Source: DASZKW01 sp035552775
Lineage (GTDB): Bacteria > Actinomycetota > Acidimicrobiia > Acidimicrobiales > Palsa-688
Assembly: GCA_035552775.1 (NCBI GenBank)
Contig: DASZKW010000016.1
Span: forward strand, 1 to 64,000
Direction: 5' to 3'
Length of the DNA stretch: 64,000 bases
Below, piece after piece: positions 25,150 through 32,263 of this stretch. The translations under genes and the position numbers were made by a program. Every line of letters starts with the position of its first letter. Position 1 is the first letter of the stretch. The notes below the pieces were generated by a model, which saw only the letters and a list, made by a program, of their open reading frames with translations, had not been told where the DNA came from and did no database searches.

Positions 25150-26181
25150 ATGGCCGCCCCCGACATCGCATCCCCGGCACCCCCGGCATCCCCGGCATCC
25201 CCGGCACTGCCGGCACCGCCGGCACCGCCGGCACCGCCGGCATCCCCGGCACCGCCGGCATCCCCGGCACCTCGCATCCCGGCTGCGCCCCCGGGCTCGG
25301 TGGACGACGTGGTCGCCGCCCTCACCGCCCACGGCTACCTCGCCGACGACGGTTTGGCCACCGCCGTGTACCTGGCCATGGTCCTGCACCGCCCCCTGCT
25401 GTTGGAGGGCGAAGCCGGCGTGGGCAAGACCGAGGTGGCCAAGGTCCTGGCCCGCTGGACCGGCGGCGAGCTGCTCCGCCTCCAGTGCTACGAAGGCATC
25501 GACTTGTCCCAGGCCGCCTACGAGTGGGACTACGCCCGCCAGTTGCTGCACCTGAGGGCGGTGGAGGCGTCGGGCGAATCGGCGCGCCAGGCGGAGGACG
25601 AGTTGTACGACGAGCGGTTCTTGGTGCGCCGCCCGCTGCTGCGAGCCCTTGAGAAGGTGGAAGGGCCTCCGCCTGTATTGCTGGTCGACGAGATCGACCG
25701 TGCCGACGACGAGTTCGAAGCCTACCTGCTGGAGATCCTCTCGGAGTATGCGGTGACCATCCCCGAGATCGGGACCGTGCACGCCGAGGTGCCTCCGCTC
25801 GTCGTGCTCACCTCCAACCGCACCCGCGACGTCCACGACGCCTTGAGGCGCCGGTGCCTCTACCACTGGGTCGAGCATCCGAGCTTCGAGCGTGAGGTGG
25901 CGATCGTGGCGCTGCGCGCCCCCGAAGCCCTGCCCCGTCTGGCCCGCCAGATCGCCGGCGCCGTCGAGGCCTTGCGGGGGCTCGGCCTTTACAAGCCGCC
26001 GGGCGTAGCCGAGACGATCGACTGGGCGGCCGCGGTTTCCGCCCTCGGCCGGAGCGCCATCGACGCCCGGACCGTGGACGTCACCCTCGGCGCCGTGCTC
26101 AAGTACCAGGAAGATCAGCAGCGGGTGCGTGCCGCCGGCATCGACGAGCTGGTGCGCGCCGCCGTCCTGCGAGGCGGCTGA
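25150..26181 (+). CDS. coxD: MoxR-family AAA+ ATPase (CoxD-like)
   Basis: The protein has 343 residues. Walker A GEAGVGKTE sits near residue 92, Walker B is LLVDEIDRAD, sensor 1 is VVLTSNRTRD, and the second region of homology has DALRRRCLYHW. Residues 1-48 are an Ala/Pro/Ser-rich repeat extension not seen in ordinary CoxD. CoxD with the VWA protein CoxE is known to act in maturation of the molybdenum hydroxylase active site (sulfur and copper insertion in true CO dehydrogenase). The 3-bp gap to the VWA gene supports the pair. Confidence 0.9.
   Translation: MAAPDIASPAPPASPASPALPAPPAPPAPPASPAPPASPAPRIPAAPPGSVDDVVAALTAHGYLADDGLATAVYLAMVLHRPLLLEGEAGVGKTEVAKVLARWTGGELLRLQCYEGIDLSQAAYEWDYARQLLHLRAVEASGESARQAEDELYDERFLVRRPLLRALEKVEGPPPVLLVDEIDRADDEFEAYLLEILSEYAVTIPEIGTVHAEVPPLVVLTSNRTRDVHDALRRRCLYHWVEHPSFEREVAIVALRAPEALPRLARQIAGAVEALRGLGLYKPPGVAETIDWAAAVSALGRSAIDARTVDVTLGAVLKYQEDQQRVRAAGIDELVRAAVLRGG
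25171..25271 (+). repeat. Short Pro/Ala-coding tandem repeats at the 5' end of moxR
   Basis: About eleven degenerate 9-bp units (CCGGCATCC / CCGGCACCG) encode (P)ASP/APP tripeptides, residues 8-40. They are prone to slippage in multiples of three codons. Confidence 0.85.
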
Positions 26182-26184
26182 GCC

Positions 26185-27369
26185 GTGCCGGACCCTGCCA
26201 CGCCCCCCGACTCTTTGCCATCCGCCCCGGTCACGCCCCCCGAGCGCCTCGTTGTGGCCTTCGCCCGCGTCCTGCGGGGCGCCGGCCTGGACGTGCCCGC
26301 CGGCGATGTCGTCACCTTCGCCCGGGCGCTCGGGCACGTGGGCCTCGAGTCCCGCCGTCCCGTGTACTGGGCGGGCCGGGCCACCCTCGTCCACCGACCC
26401 GAGGACATACCCGTCTACGACGGCGCCTTCGCCTCCTTCTGGCTCGGGCGCCAGCCGGTGATCACCCCGGTGGTGGCGTCACCGGTGGTCGTCCAGTTGG
26501 ACACCGGCGAAGAGGGCGAGGCCCCGCCCCCCGATCCCGACGGCGAACAAGACCCTCAGCCGACGCTCACCGTCCGCTACAGCGCCACCGAGGTGCTGCG
26601 TCACCAGGACTTCTCGGACTTCACGGCGTCGGACTGGGCCGAGGGCCGCCGCCTGCTCGCCGCCCTACGGGTCAGCACCGAGCAGCGCCGCTCCCGGCGC
26701 CTGCGCCCCACCAAGCGCCGCCGGGGGCGCCCCGACGTGGGGCGGACCGTACGCCGGGCCCTCACCAGCGACGGTGAGCCGATCCGGCGGGCGTGGCGTG
26801 CGCCCGCACCCCGCCCCCGGCGCCTGGTGCTGCTGGTCGACATCTCGGGTTCGATGGAGCCCTACGCCCGTGGCCTGCTGCGTTTTGCCCACGCCGCGGT
26901 GTGCGCCCGGGGGACGGGGATGGTCGAGGTATTCACCCTCGGCACCCGCCTCACCCGCATCACCCGGCCATTGTCGTGGCGCGATCCCGACGCCGCCCTG
27001 GCCGGCGCCGGCGGTTCCGTCGCCGACTGGTCGGGAGGGACCAGGCTCGGTGACGGGCTCGGCGAGTTCAACGACCGCTGGGGCACGCGGGGCATGGCGC
27101 GCGGTGCGGTGGTGGTCATCCTGTCCGACGGGTGGGACCGCGGCGACCCCGACGAACTGGGCGCCCAGATGGGACGCCTGAGCCGGGTCGCCCACCGCAT
27201 CGTGTGGGTGAACCCCCTCAAAGCGACACCGGGGTACGCGCCGCTGGCCCGTGGGATGGCTGCGGCCCTCCCGTGGGTTGACGATTTCGTGGAGGGCCAT
27301 TCGCTCGCATCGCTCGAACATCTGGCCGCGGTGGTTGGAGGAAGAGGGGAAAGGAAAAGCCCGTTATGA
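26185..27369 (+). CDS. coxE: VWA-domain protein (CoxE-like)
   Basis: The protein has 394 residues. The N-terminal half is the CoxE helical region (VVAFARVLRGAGLDV, HQDFSDFTASDWAEGR). An Arg-rich basic stretch lies around 170-190. The C-terminal von Willebrand A domain has the MIDAS motif DISGSM near residue 220, with the conserved Thr and Asp in SGGTRLGD and LSDGWDRGD. It pairs with the MoxR ATPase as a metal-cofactor insertion machine. The GTG start is 3 bp after moxR; its stop overlaps the XdhC-type gene (ATGA). Confidence 0.9.
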   Translation: MPDPATPPDSLPSAPVTPPERLVVAFARVLRGAGLDVPAGDVVTFARALGHVGLESRRPVYWAGRATLVHRPEDIPVYDGAFASFWLGRQPVITPVVASPVVVQLDTGEEGEAPPPDPDGEQDPQPTLTVRYSATEVLRHQDFSDFTASDWAEGRRLLAALRVSTEQRRSRRLRPTKRRRGRPDVGRTVRRALTSDGEPIRRAWRAPAPRPRRLVLLVDISGSMEPYARGLLRFAHAAVCARGTGMVEVFTLGTRLTRITRPLSWRDPDAALAGAGGSVADWSGGTRLGDGLGEFNDRWGTRGMARGAVVVILSDGWDRGDPDELGAQMGRLSRVAHRIVWVNPLKATPGYAPLARGMAAALPWVDDFVEGHSLASLEHLAAVVGGRGERKSPL

Positions 27370-27683
27370 AAGAGGTCCTCGCAGACATCGAGCGGTGGCG
27401 CGCAGAGGGCAAGAAGGTGGCGGTGGCACGCGTCGTCGGCATCGAGGGGTCAGGTCCGCGCCTGCCCGGGGCGACGATGGCGGTCAGCGACGCCGGCGAG
27501 GTGGCCGGCTCGGTGTCGGGCGGGTGCGTCGAGGGCGCCGTGGTCACCGAGGCCCTGGCGGTGCTGGAGGGCGACGGGCGTCCCAAGCTGTGCACTTTCG
27601 GCTACTCAGACGACGAGGCCTTCGCCGTCGGCCTGACGTGCGGCGGGACCATCCGCGTCTTCGTGGAGTCCCTCGACTGGTGA
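27366..27683 (+). CDS. XdhC/CoxI N-terminal-domain protein (CoxF-like)
   Basis: The protein has 105 residues. It matches the XdhC/CoxI N-terminal domain: VAVARVVGIEGSGPRLPGATM, then VSGGCVEGAV and TFGYSDDEAFAVGLTCGGTI, ending in IRVFVE. In XdhC the conserved Cys of SGGCVE and CGG take part in handling sulfurated molybdenum cofactor. Here N- and C-terminal domains of XdhC are two separate genes overlapping by GTGA, as known for CoxF/CoxI pairs. Predicted role: deliver sulfurated cofactor to the large subunits. Confidence 0.88.
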   Translation: MKEVLADIERWRAEGKKVAVARVVGIEGSGPRLPGATMAVSDAGEVAGSVSGGCVEGAVVTEALAVLEGDGRPKLCTFGYSDDEAFAVGLTCGGTIRVFVESLDW

Positions 27684-28510
27684 GCCTGTTCGAGCTGCTC
27701 TCGGAGGCGCTACGGACGGAGGCGCCCGTAGCCCTGGCCGAGGTGGTCGAAGGCCCTGACGACCTGCTCGGGGGAAAGCTCCTGATCCGACCCGAGGCCG
27801 ACCCTGCGATCAGCGGCAGCCTCGGCGACTCAGATCTGGACCGGGTGGTGGCGCGCGACGCCGGGGGCGAACTGGCCGCCGGGCTCACCGTCACCCGCCA
27901 CTACGGCCGCCACGGCGAGGCCCGCGGGCGTGACGTGTCCGTGTTCATCGAGTCGTTCGCCCCCCCGCCGCGCATGGTCATATTCGGCGCCGTCGACTTC
28001 ACCGCGGCGCTGGCCAAGGTGGCCAAGATCCTCGGCTACCGGGTCACGGTCTGCGACGCCCGACCCGTGTTCGCCACCAGGGCCCGGTTCCCGATGGCCG
28101 ACGAGTTGGTGGTCGACTGGCCCGATCGTTACCTGCGGGCCTCGGGTCGCGACCTCGGTCCCCGCGACGCGGTGTGCGTGCTCACCCACGACCCCAAGTT
28201 CGACGTCCCGGCCGTGGTCGCCGCCCTGGAGACCGACGTCGGCTACCTCGGGGCCATGGGCTCGCGCCGCACGCACGGCGAGCGGGTGCACCGCCTGATG
28301 GAGGCGGGGGTCACAGGATCGGGCCTTCGCCGCCTCATGGGCCCCATCGGCCTCGACATCGGCGCTCGCACCCCGGAGGAAACGGCGGTGTCCATCTGCG
28401 CGGAGATCATCTCCATGCACACGGGCAAGGCGGCACCGTCGCTGCGCGACCAGGAGGGGCCGATCCACCCCGACCTGAGCAGATCGGGTGCCGGCGCCGC
28501 CGCCCGCTGA
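27680..28510 (+). CDS. XdhC/CoxI-family protein with Rossmann domain
   Basis: The protein has 276 residues from the GTG overlapping the previous stop. Residues 1-90 are a variable domain; about 93-240 is the XdhC Rossmann domain, with RMVIFGAVDFTAAL, then VTVCDARPVFAT, a TRARFP element and YLGAMGSRRTH. In XdhC proteins this domain binds nucleotide-containing molybdenum cofactor. The glycine strand usually reads GAGH; here it is GAVDF, also seen in CoxI-type members. Acts with the preceding CoxF-like protein in hydroxylase maturation. Confidence 0.88.
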   Translation: MSLFELLSEALRTEAPVALAEVVEGPDDLLGGKLLIRPEADPAISGSLGDSDLDRVVARDAGGELAAGLTVTRHYGRHGEARGRDVSVFIESFAPPPRMVIFGAVDFTAALAKVAKILGYRVTVCDARPVFATRARFPMADELVVDWPDRYLRASGRDLGPRDAVCVLTHDPKFDVPAVVAALETDVGYLGAMGSRRTHGERVHRLMEAGVTGSGLRRLMGPIGLDIGARTPEETAVSICAEIISMHTGKAAPSLRDQEGPIHPDLSRSGAGAAAR

Positions 28511-28534
28511 GCACCGGAATCGTATTGGGATCAG

Positions 28535-29128
28535 ATGTCGCCGCGTGACAACAACCAGCCCCAATCGGTGGCCTCCCGGGCCGCGGTGGTCCTCGCAGCC
28601 GGCGAAGGGAGCCGATTTGCGGCCGACCTGCACAAGCTGTTGGCCCCTTGGCGGGGCCGGCCGCTGGCGTCCTGGGCGATGCGCCACGCGGTGGAGGCGG
28701 GCATCGGCCCCACCTGGGTGGTAACCGGCGCCACCGACCTGGCTCCTGCATTACCCGGCGGGGTGGAGGTGCTGGCCAACCCGGAGTGGAAGCGGGGCCA
28801 GGCCACCTCGCTGGCGGTCGCCGTGGGAGAGGCTCGCCGGCGGGGGATCGACGCCATAGTGGTCGGCCTGGCCGACCAGCCGCTCATCGCCCCAGCGGCG
28901 TGGCGCCGGGTGGCCGCCGTCGACGGTCCCGTCGGGGTCGCCACCTACGGCGGCCGGCGCCGCAACCCGGTCCTGCTGCGCCACGACGTGTGGGACGCGC
29001 TTCCCGTCGCTGGTGACGAAGGAGCGCGAGGGCTGATCTTGGGTCGTCCAGAACTCGTCATCGAAGTAGCGTGCGAGGGCGACCCTGCAGACATCGACAC
29101 AGTGGAGGACCTGGCCCGATGGATCTGA
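28535..29128 (+). CDS. mocA: MobA-like nucleotidyltransferase (molybdenum cofactor cytidylyltransferase)
   Basis: The protein has 197 residues. It has the nucleotidyltransferase signature VVLAAGEGSRF near residue 18 followed by DLHKLL (the Lys contacts phosphate), the metal-binding Asp in VVGLADQPLI, and a NPVLL motif. This is the MocA/MobA pattern. MocA makes molybdopterin cytosine dinucleotide, the cofactor form used by CO dehydrogenase-family enzymes, which fits the cluster. A GTP-using MobA cannot be excluded without structural comparison. Its stop overlaps the CoxG start. Confidence 0.87.
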   Translation: MSPRDNNQPQSVASRAAVVLAAGEGSRFAADLHKLLAPWRGRPLASWAMRHAVEAGIGPTWVVTGATDLAPALPGGVEVLANPEWKRGQATSLAVAVGEARRRGIDAIVVGLADQPLIAPAAWRRVAAVDGPVGVATYGGRRRNPVLLRHDVWDALPVAGDEGARGLILGRPELVIEVACEGDPADIDTVEDLARWI

Positions 29129-30138
29129 TCAACGATTTCCGAGTCGGCGTCCCTGTCGCCGATGCCTGGAAGGTCCTCACCGACGTCGAGCGCATAGCGC
29201 CCCACCTGCCCGGCGCCCAGCTCAAGGAGATCGCCGGCGACGAGTACCGGGGCGTCGTCAAGGTGAAGGTGGGCCCGATCACCGCCCAATACAAGGGCGC
29301 GGCCACCTTCGTCGAGAAGGACGAGACGGCCGGGCGCGTGGTGCTGCGCTGCACGGGACGCGACACCCGTGGTCAGGGCAACGCCAACGCGACCATCACC
29401 GCCACCATGAAGCCCGACGGTGACGGCACGCGCGTGACGGTGAAGACAGATCTGACCGTCACCGGCAAGGTCGCCCAGTTCGGCCGGGGGGTGCTGTCGG
29501 ACGTGAGCCACAAGCTGATCGGCCAGTTCGTCGCCGCCCTCGAGGCTGACATCGCCGCGCACGGCACCGCGAGCAGCGCAGGGGCGACGAGCGATGCCGC
29601 GGCAGGCGCCTCTACGCCTGCCAAATCGGCGCCGGCGACCGCTGCGGCGGCCAAGTCGGCGCCCCCCAGCCCTGCGCCGGCGACCGCTGCGGCGGCCAAG
29701 TCGGCGCCCCCCAGCCCTGCGCCGGCGACCGCTGCGGCGGCCAAGTCGGCGCCCCCCAGCCCTGCGCCGGCGACCTCTGCGCGCGCCAAGTCGACGCCCG
29801 TGACCCCTGCGCCGGCCGGCCCTGCGCCCGCCGATTTGGCGGCGGCCAACGGCGCCCCGGACAAGGAAAGTGTTCCCACACCAGCGGGGCCCGGCGCCGA
29901 GGCCCCGGCCGCCTCCGCCCCCCCGGCCGCTACCGCGCCTAACCCCTCCAGGCCTGCCACCACGCCGGCCGGTGCCGCCACGTCCGGCGGTGTGCGCACG
30001 ATCACGGCACCCGAGGTCGAGCCGGTGGACCTCTTCGACGCAGCCGGCGCCTCTGTGGCCAAGCGCCTGTTGCCCCTGGTCGGCGGGGGAGCGATCCTGT
30101 TGTTGGTGCTGCTGGTCGTCCGCCGCCGGAGACGGTGA
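29119..30138 (+). CDS. coxG: CoxG-like SRPBCC protein with repeat linker and C-terminal membrane anchor
   Basis: The protein has 339 residues from the ATG at 29119. Residues 1-150 are the CoxG/SRPBCC fold (FRVGVPVADAWKVLTDVERIAPHLPGAQL, VKVGPITAQYKG). Residues 171-230 are a repetitive Ala/Pro/Lys linker; a second low-complexity stretch runs to about 290. The C-terminus is one hydrophobic helix (LLPLVGGGAILLLVLLVV) followed by six basic residues, a tail-anchor pattern. CoxG is known to tether CO dehydrogenase to the cytoplasmic membrane, so this protein probably recruits the hydroxylase to the respiratory chain. It overlaps mocA and DUF501. Confidence 0.88.
   Translation: MDLINDFRVGVPVADAWKVLTDVERIAPHLPGAQLKEIAGDEYRGVVKVKVGPITAQYKGAATFVEKDETAGRVVLRCTGRDTRGQGNANATITATMKPDGDGTRVTVKTDLTVTGKVAQFGRGVLSDVSHKLIGQFVAALEADIAAHGTASSAGATSDAAAGASTPAKSAPATAAAAKSAPPSPAPATAAAAKSAPPSPAPATAAAAKSAPPSPAPATSARAKSTPVTPAPAGPAPADLAAANGAPDKESVPTPAGPGAEAPAASAPPAATAPNPSRPATTPAGAATSGGVRTITAPEVEPVDLFDAAGASVAKRLLPLVGGGAILLLVLLVVRRRRR
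29629..29808 (+). repeat. Three near-perfect plus one diverged 45-bp tandem repeats in coxG
   Basis: Copies at 29629-29673, 29674-29718 and 29719-29763 read identically; 29764-29808 is diverged. Each encodes APATAAAAKSAPPSP. The identity of three 45-bp copies implies recent expansion or active homogenisation. Confidence 0.95.
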
Positions 30139-30623
30139 CCCCCGCGCCTGCCGTCGGGGACCCCGGGGCGGGCGTAGGTGTCGCCGACCTCGAACGGGTG
30201 ACCGAGTTGCTCGGGCATCGGCCGCGGGGCGAGTTCGAGGTGGAGGTGCGCGACGGCGCCGGGGCCCCCCTGGTGATAAGCAACGCCCCGTTCCTCGGCG
30301 ATGGCACCCCCATGCCCACGCGCTACTGGCTCGTCGGCGCCGCTGCGTGCCTGGCCGTCGACCGTCTGGAGTCCGCCGGCGGCGTCCGGGCCGCCGCGGC
30401 CGCGTGCGCCCCAGCAGCTGTCGCCGCCGCCCACGCCCGCTACGCAGCCGAGCGCGACGCCGCCATAGCGTCGGGGTGGTCGGGCCCCAGGCCGAGCGGT
30501 GGGGTGGGCGGGACACGCAAGGGCGTGAAATGCCTGCACGCCCACTACGCCTGGCACCTGGCGGGCGGGGACGACCCCGTCGGCCGCTGGGTCGCCGCCC
30601 GCCTCGACCAGCCCGTCTGGTGA
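30135..30623 (+). CDS. DUF501 family protein
   Basis: This 162-residue protein carries the DUF501 signature: GGVGGTRKGVKCLHAHYA near residues 122-140 and YWLVGAA earlier. The conserved Cys and His residues of KCLHAHYA could bind metal, but the biochemical role is unknown to me. In actinobacteria DUF501 normally lies between ftsB and ppx. Here it is GTGA-coupled to coxG upstream and to ppx downstream, so the hydroxylase cluster has been placed between ftsB and this gene. Confidence 0.88.
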   Translation: MTPAPAVGDPGAGVGVADLERVTELLGHRPRGEFEVEVRDGAGAPLVISNAPFLGDGTPMPTRYWLVGAAACLAVDRLESAGGVRAAAAACAPAAVAAAHARYAAERDAAIASGWSGPRPSGGVGGTRKGVKCLHAHYAWHLAGGDDPVGRWVAARLDQPVW

Positions 30624-31552
30624 GCGAACCGGTAGCCGCCATCGACTGCGGGACCAACTCCACCCGACTGCTCGTCGCCGACGCCGGAGGGTGCAGCGTC
30701 GAGCGGCTCATGCGCATCACCCGCCTGGGGCACGGCGTCGACAGGACCGGGGAGCTGTCCCCCGACGCGGTGGCGCGCACCGTCGACGTGCTCCGCGAGT
30801 ACCGGGTTGTGATGGACCGCCACGGTGCGAGACGTGTGAGGGTCGTGGCCACGTCAGCGGCTCGCGACGCCGCCAACAGGGAGGACTTCTTCGCCGCCGC
30901 CACCGAGGTGGTCGGGGTTCGCCCGGAGCTGCTGAGCGGGGAGGAGGAGGGGCGTCTGGCCTTCGCCGGCGCCACCGCCGAGCTGGACGGCACCGGCGCG
31001 CCGTACCTCGTAGCCGACATCGGCGGCGGGTCCACAGAGATCGTCGTGGGTGGCAGCGGAGGCCCCGAAGAAGTCAGGACCGTGGTGGGGGCGGTGTCGC
31101 TCGACGTGGGCTGCGTGCGTGTCACCGAGCGCTGGCTTACCAGCGACCCGCCCACCGACGCCGAGCTGGCCGCCGGGCGCGAGGCCGTGAAGGCGCTCCT
31201 CGACGACGTCAGCCGCGACCTTCCCGCCACCTGCCGGGCGGCGACCCTGGTGGGCCTGGCCGGCACCGTCGCCGCCCTGGCCGCCGTCGACCAGGGCGTC
31301 GACACCTACGACCGGGACAGGGTCCATCACCACGTCCTCGAGCGGACGTCGGTCGAGGCGATCCTCGCCGACCTGGCCTCCCTGCCCGCCGGCCTCCGCC
31401 CCCAACGCCCCGGGGTCGAACCAGCGCGCGCCGAGGTGATCGTCGGTGGTGCCGTGGTCCTCGCCGCGCTCATGGAGCACTTCGGTTTCGAGAGTTGCCT
31501 GACGTCAGAAGCCGACATCCTCGACGGCCTGGTCACCACTCTCCTGGACTGA
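30620..31552 (+). CDS. ppx: Exopolyphosphatase / pppGpp phosphohydrolase (Ppx/GppA)
   Basis: The protein has 310 residues of the ASKHA fold, the short single-module form common in actinobacteria. The phosphate-1 loop is AAIDCGTNSTRLLVAD at the N-terminus; VVATSAARDAANR, LLSGEEEGRLAF and the DIGGGSTEIVVG loop (about 133-146) follow. It removes terminal phosphate from polyphosphate or converts pppGpp to ppGpp; the sequence does not distinguish them. The GTG start overlaps the DUF501 stop (GTGA). Confidence 0.92.
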   Translation: MSEPVAAIDCGTNSTRLLVADAGGCSVERLMRITRLGHGVDRTGELSPDAVARTVDVLREYRVVMDRHGARRVRVVATSAARDAANREDFFAAATEVVGVRPELLSGEEEGRLAFAGATAELDGTGAPYLVADIGGGSTEIVVGGSGGPEEVRTVVGAVSLDVGCVRVTERWLTSDPPTDAELAAGREAVKALLDDVSRDLPATCRAATLVGLAGTVAALAAVDQGVDTYDRDRVHHHVLERTSVEAILADLASLPAGLRPQRPGVEPARAEVIVGGAVVLAALMEHFGFESCLTSEADILDGLVTTLLD

Positions 31553-31594
31553 TCGCGGGGCCGGTCAGCTGGGCCGGTCACCTTTCTCCGCCGG

Positions 31595-31600
31595 TAGCAT
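31595..31600 (+). promoter_or_regulatory. Candidate -10 (TAGCAT) upstream of a 6-codon leader ORF
   Basis: TAGCAT ends 7 nt before an ATG at 31608. Transcription starting there would produce a leaderless mRNA whose first codon is that ATG. Confidence 0.4.
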
Positions 31601-31607
31601 CACCGCG

Positions 31608-31628
31608 ATGAACGGAGTGGGGCAATGA
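31608..31628 (+). CDS. Six-codon leader peptide MNGVGQ overlapping the acetyltransferase start
   Basis: An ATG 7 nt after a -10-like TAGCAT opens a six-codon frame (MNGVGQ). Its stop TGA overlaps the ATG of the following gene (ATGA at 31625-31628). GGAGTGGGG inside it can serve as that gene's ribosome site. It could be a translated, coupling uORF or simply chance in a leader; the sequence has no attenuation-type codon run. Confidence 0.3.
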   Translation: MNGVGQ

Positions 31629-32248
31629 CGTGGGCCCCCCACCACAACTGGGTGTCCCTCAAGCTGACTGGGCGCCGCGTGCTACTGCGCCCCTTGGCCG
31701 TCCACGACTTCGAGGCGTGGCGGGAGGTCCGGACCCGCTCCCGGCACTGGCTGGTCAGGTGGGAGCCCCGCCCGGTGCCCGGTCAGCCCGACGCCTCGGA
31801 TGACCGGCGGGTGTTCTCCGCCCGGTGCGGCGCCCGCGAGCGGGAGCGCCAGTTGGGTGTCGGTTACGGCTTCGGGATCTTCGTCGGCGACCGCTTCGCC
31901 GGCGAGATCAATCTGTCGTCGGTGCAGCGGGGCCCGTTCCAGAACGCCTACGTCGGATACTGGATCGACGAGGCCATGGCCGGTCACTCCTACACGCCCG
32001 AGGCGCTGGTGGTGCTGTGCCGTTTCGCCTTCGAGGATCTCGCCCTCCACCGGCTCCAGGCGTCGATCATCCCGAGGAACATGCCAAGTCACCGCGTGGT
32101 CGAGAAGGTGGGGTTGCGCGAGGAGGGCACCGCGCTGCGATACCTCGAGATCAACGGCGTGTGGGAGGACCACGTGCGCTACGCCATCACCGCCGAGGAA
32201 TGGGCTGTCCGCCGCGCTGTCTACTTGAGGGACTGGATCGAGCCCTGA
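31625..32248 (+). CDS. GNAT N-acetyltransferase (RimJ/RimL-like)
   Basis: The protein has 207 residues. It follows the RimJ/RimL layout: L-T-GRRVLLRPL near the N-terminus, GEINLSSVQRG, YVGYWIDEAMAGHSYTPEALVVL (CoA pyrophosphate loop region), then RLQASIIPRNMPSHRVVEKVG and EINGVWEDHVRYA. It probably acetylates a protein N-terminus or small molecule with acetyl-CoA. The RimJ name is often used for this actinobacterial neighbour, but the substrate is not readable. Confidence 0.88.
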   Translation: MTWAPHHNWVSLKLTGRRVLLRPLAVHDFEAWREVRTRSRHWLVRWEPRPVPGQPDASDDRRVFSARCGARERERQLGVGYGFGIFVGDRFAGEINLSSVQRGPFQNAYVGYWIDEAMAGHSYTPEALVVLCRFAFEDLALHRLQASIIPRNMPSHRVVEKVGLREEGTALRYLEINGVWEDHVRYAITAEEWAVRRAVYLRDWIEP

Positions 32249-32263
32249 TCACATGCCGGGCGC

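Noticed and set aside
24223..26394. A 723-codon minus-strand open frame across the hydratase, moxR and coxE genes.
   Set aside because: It is antisense to three clearly conserved proteins, His/Gly/Arg-rich without any domain, and arises from GC-biased third codon positions.
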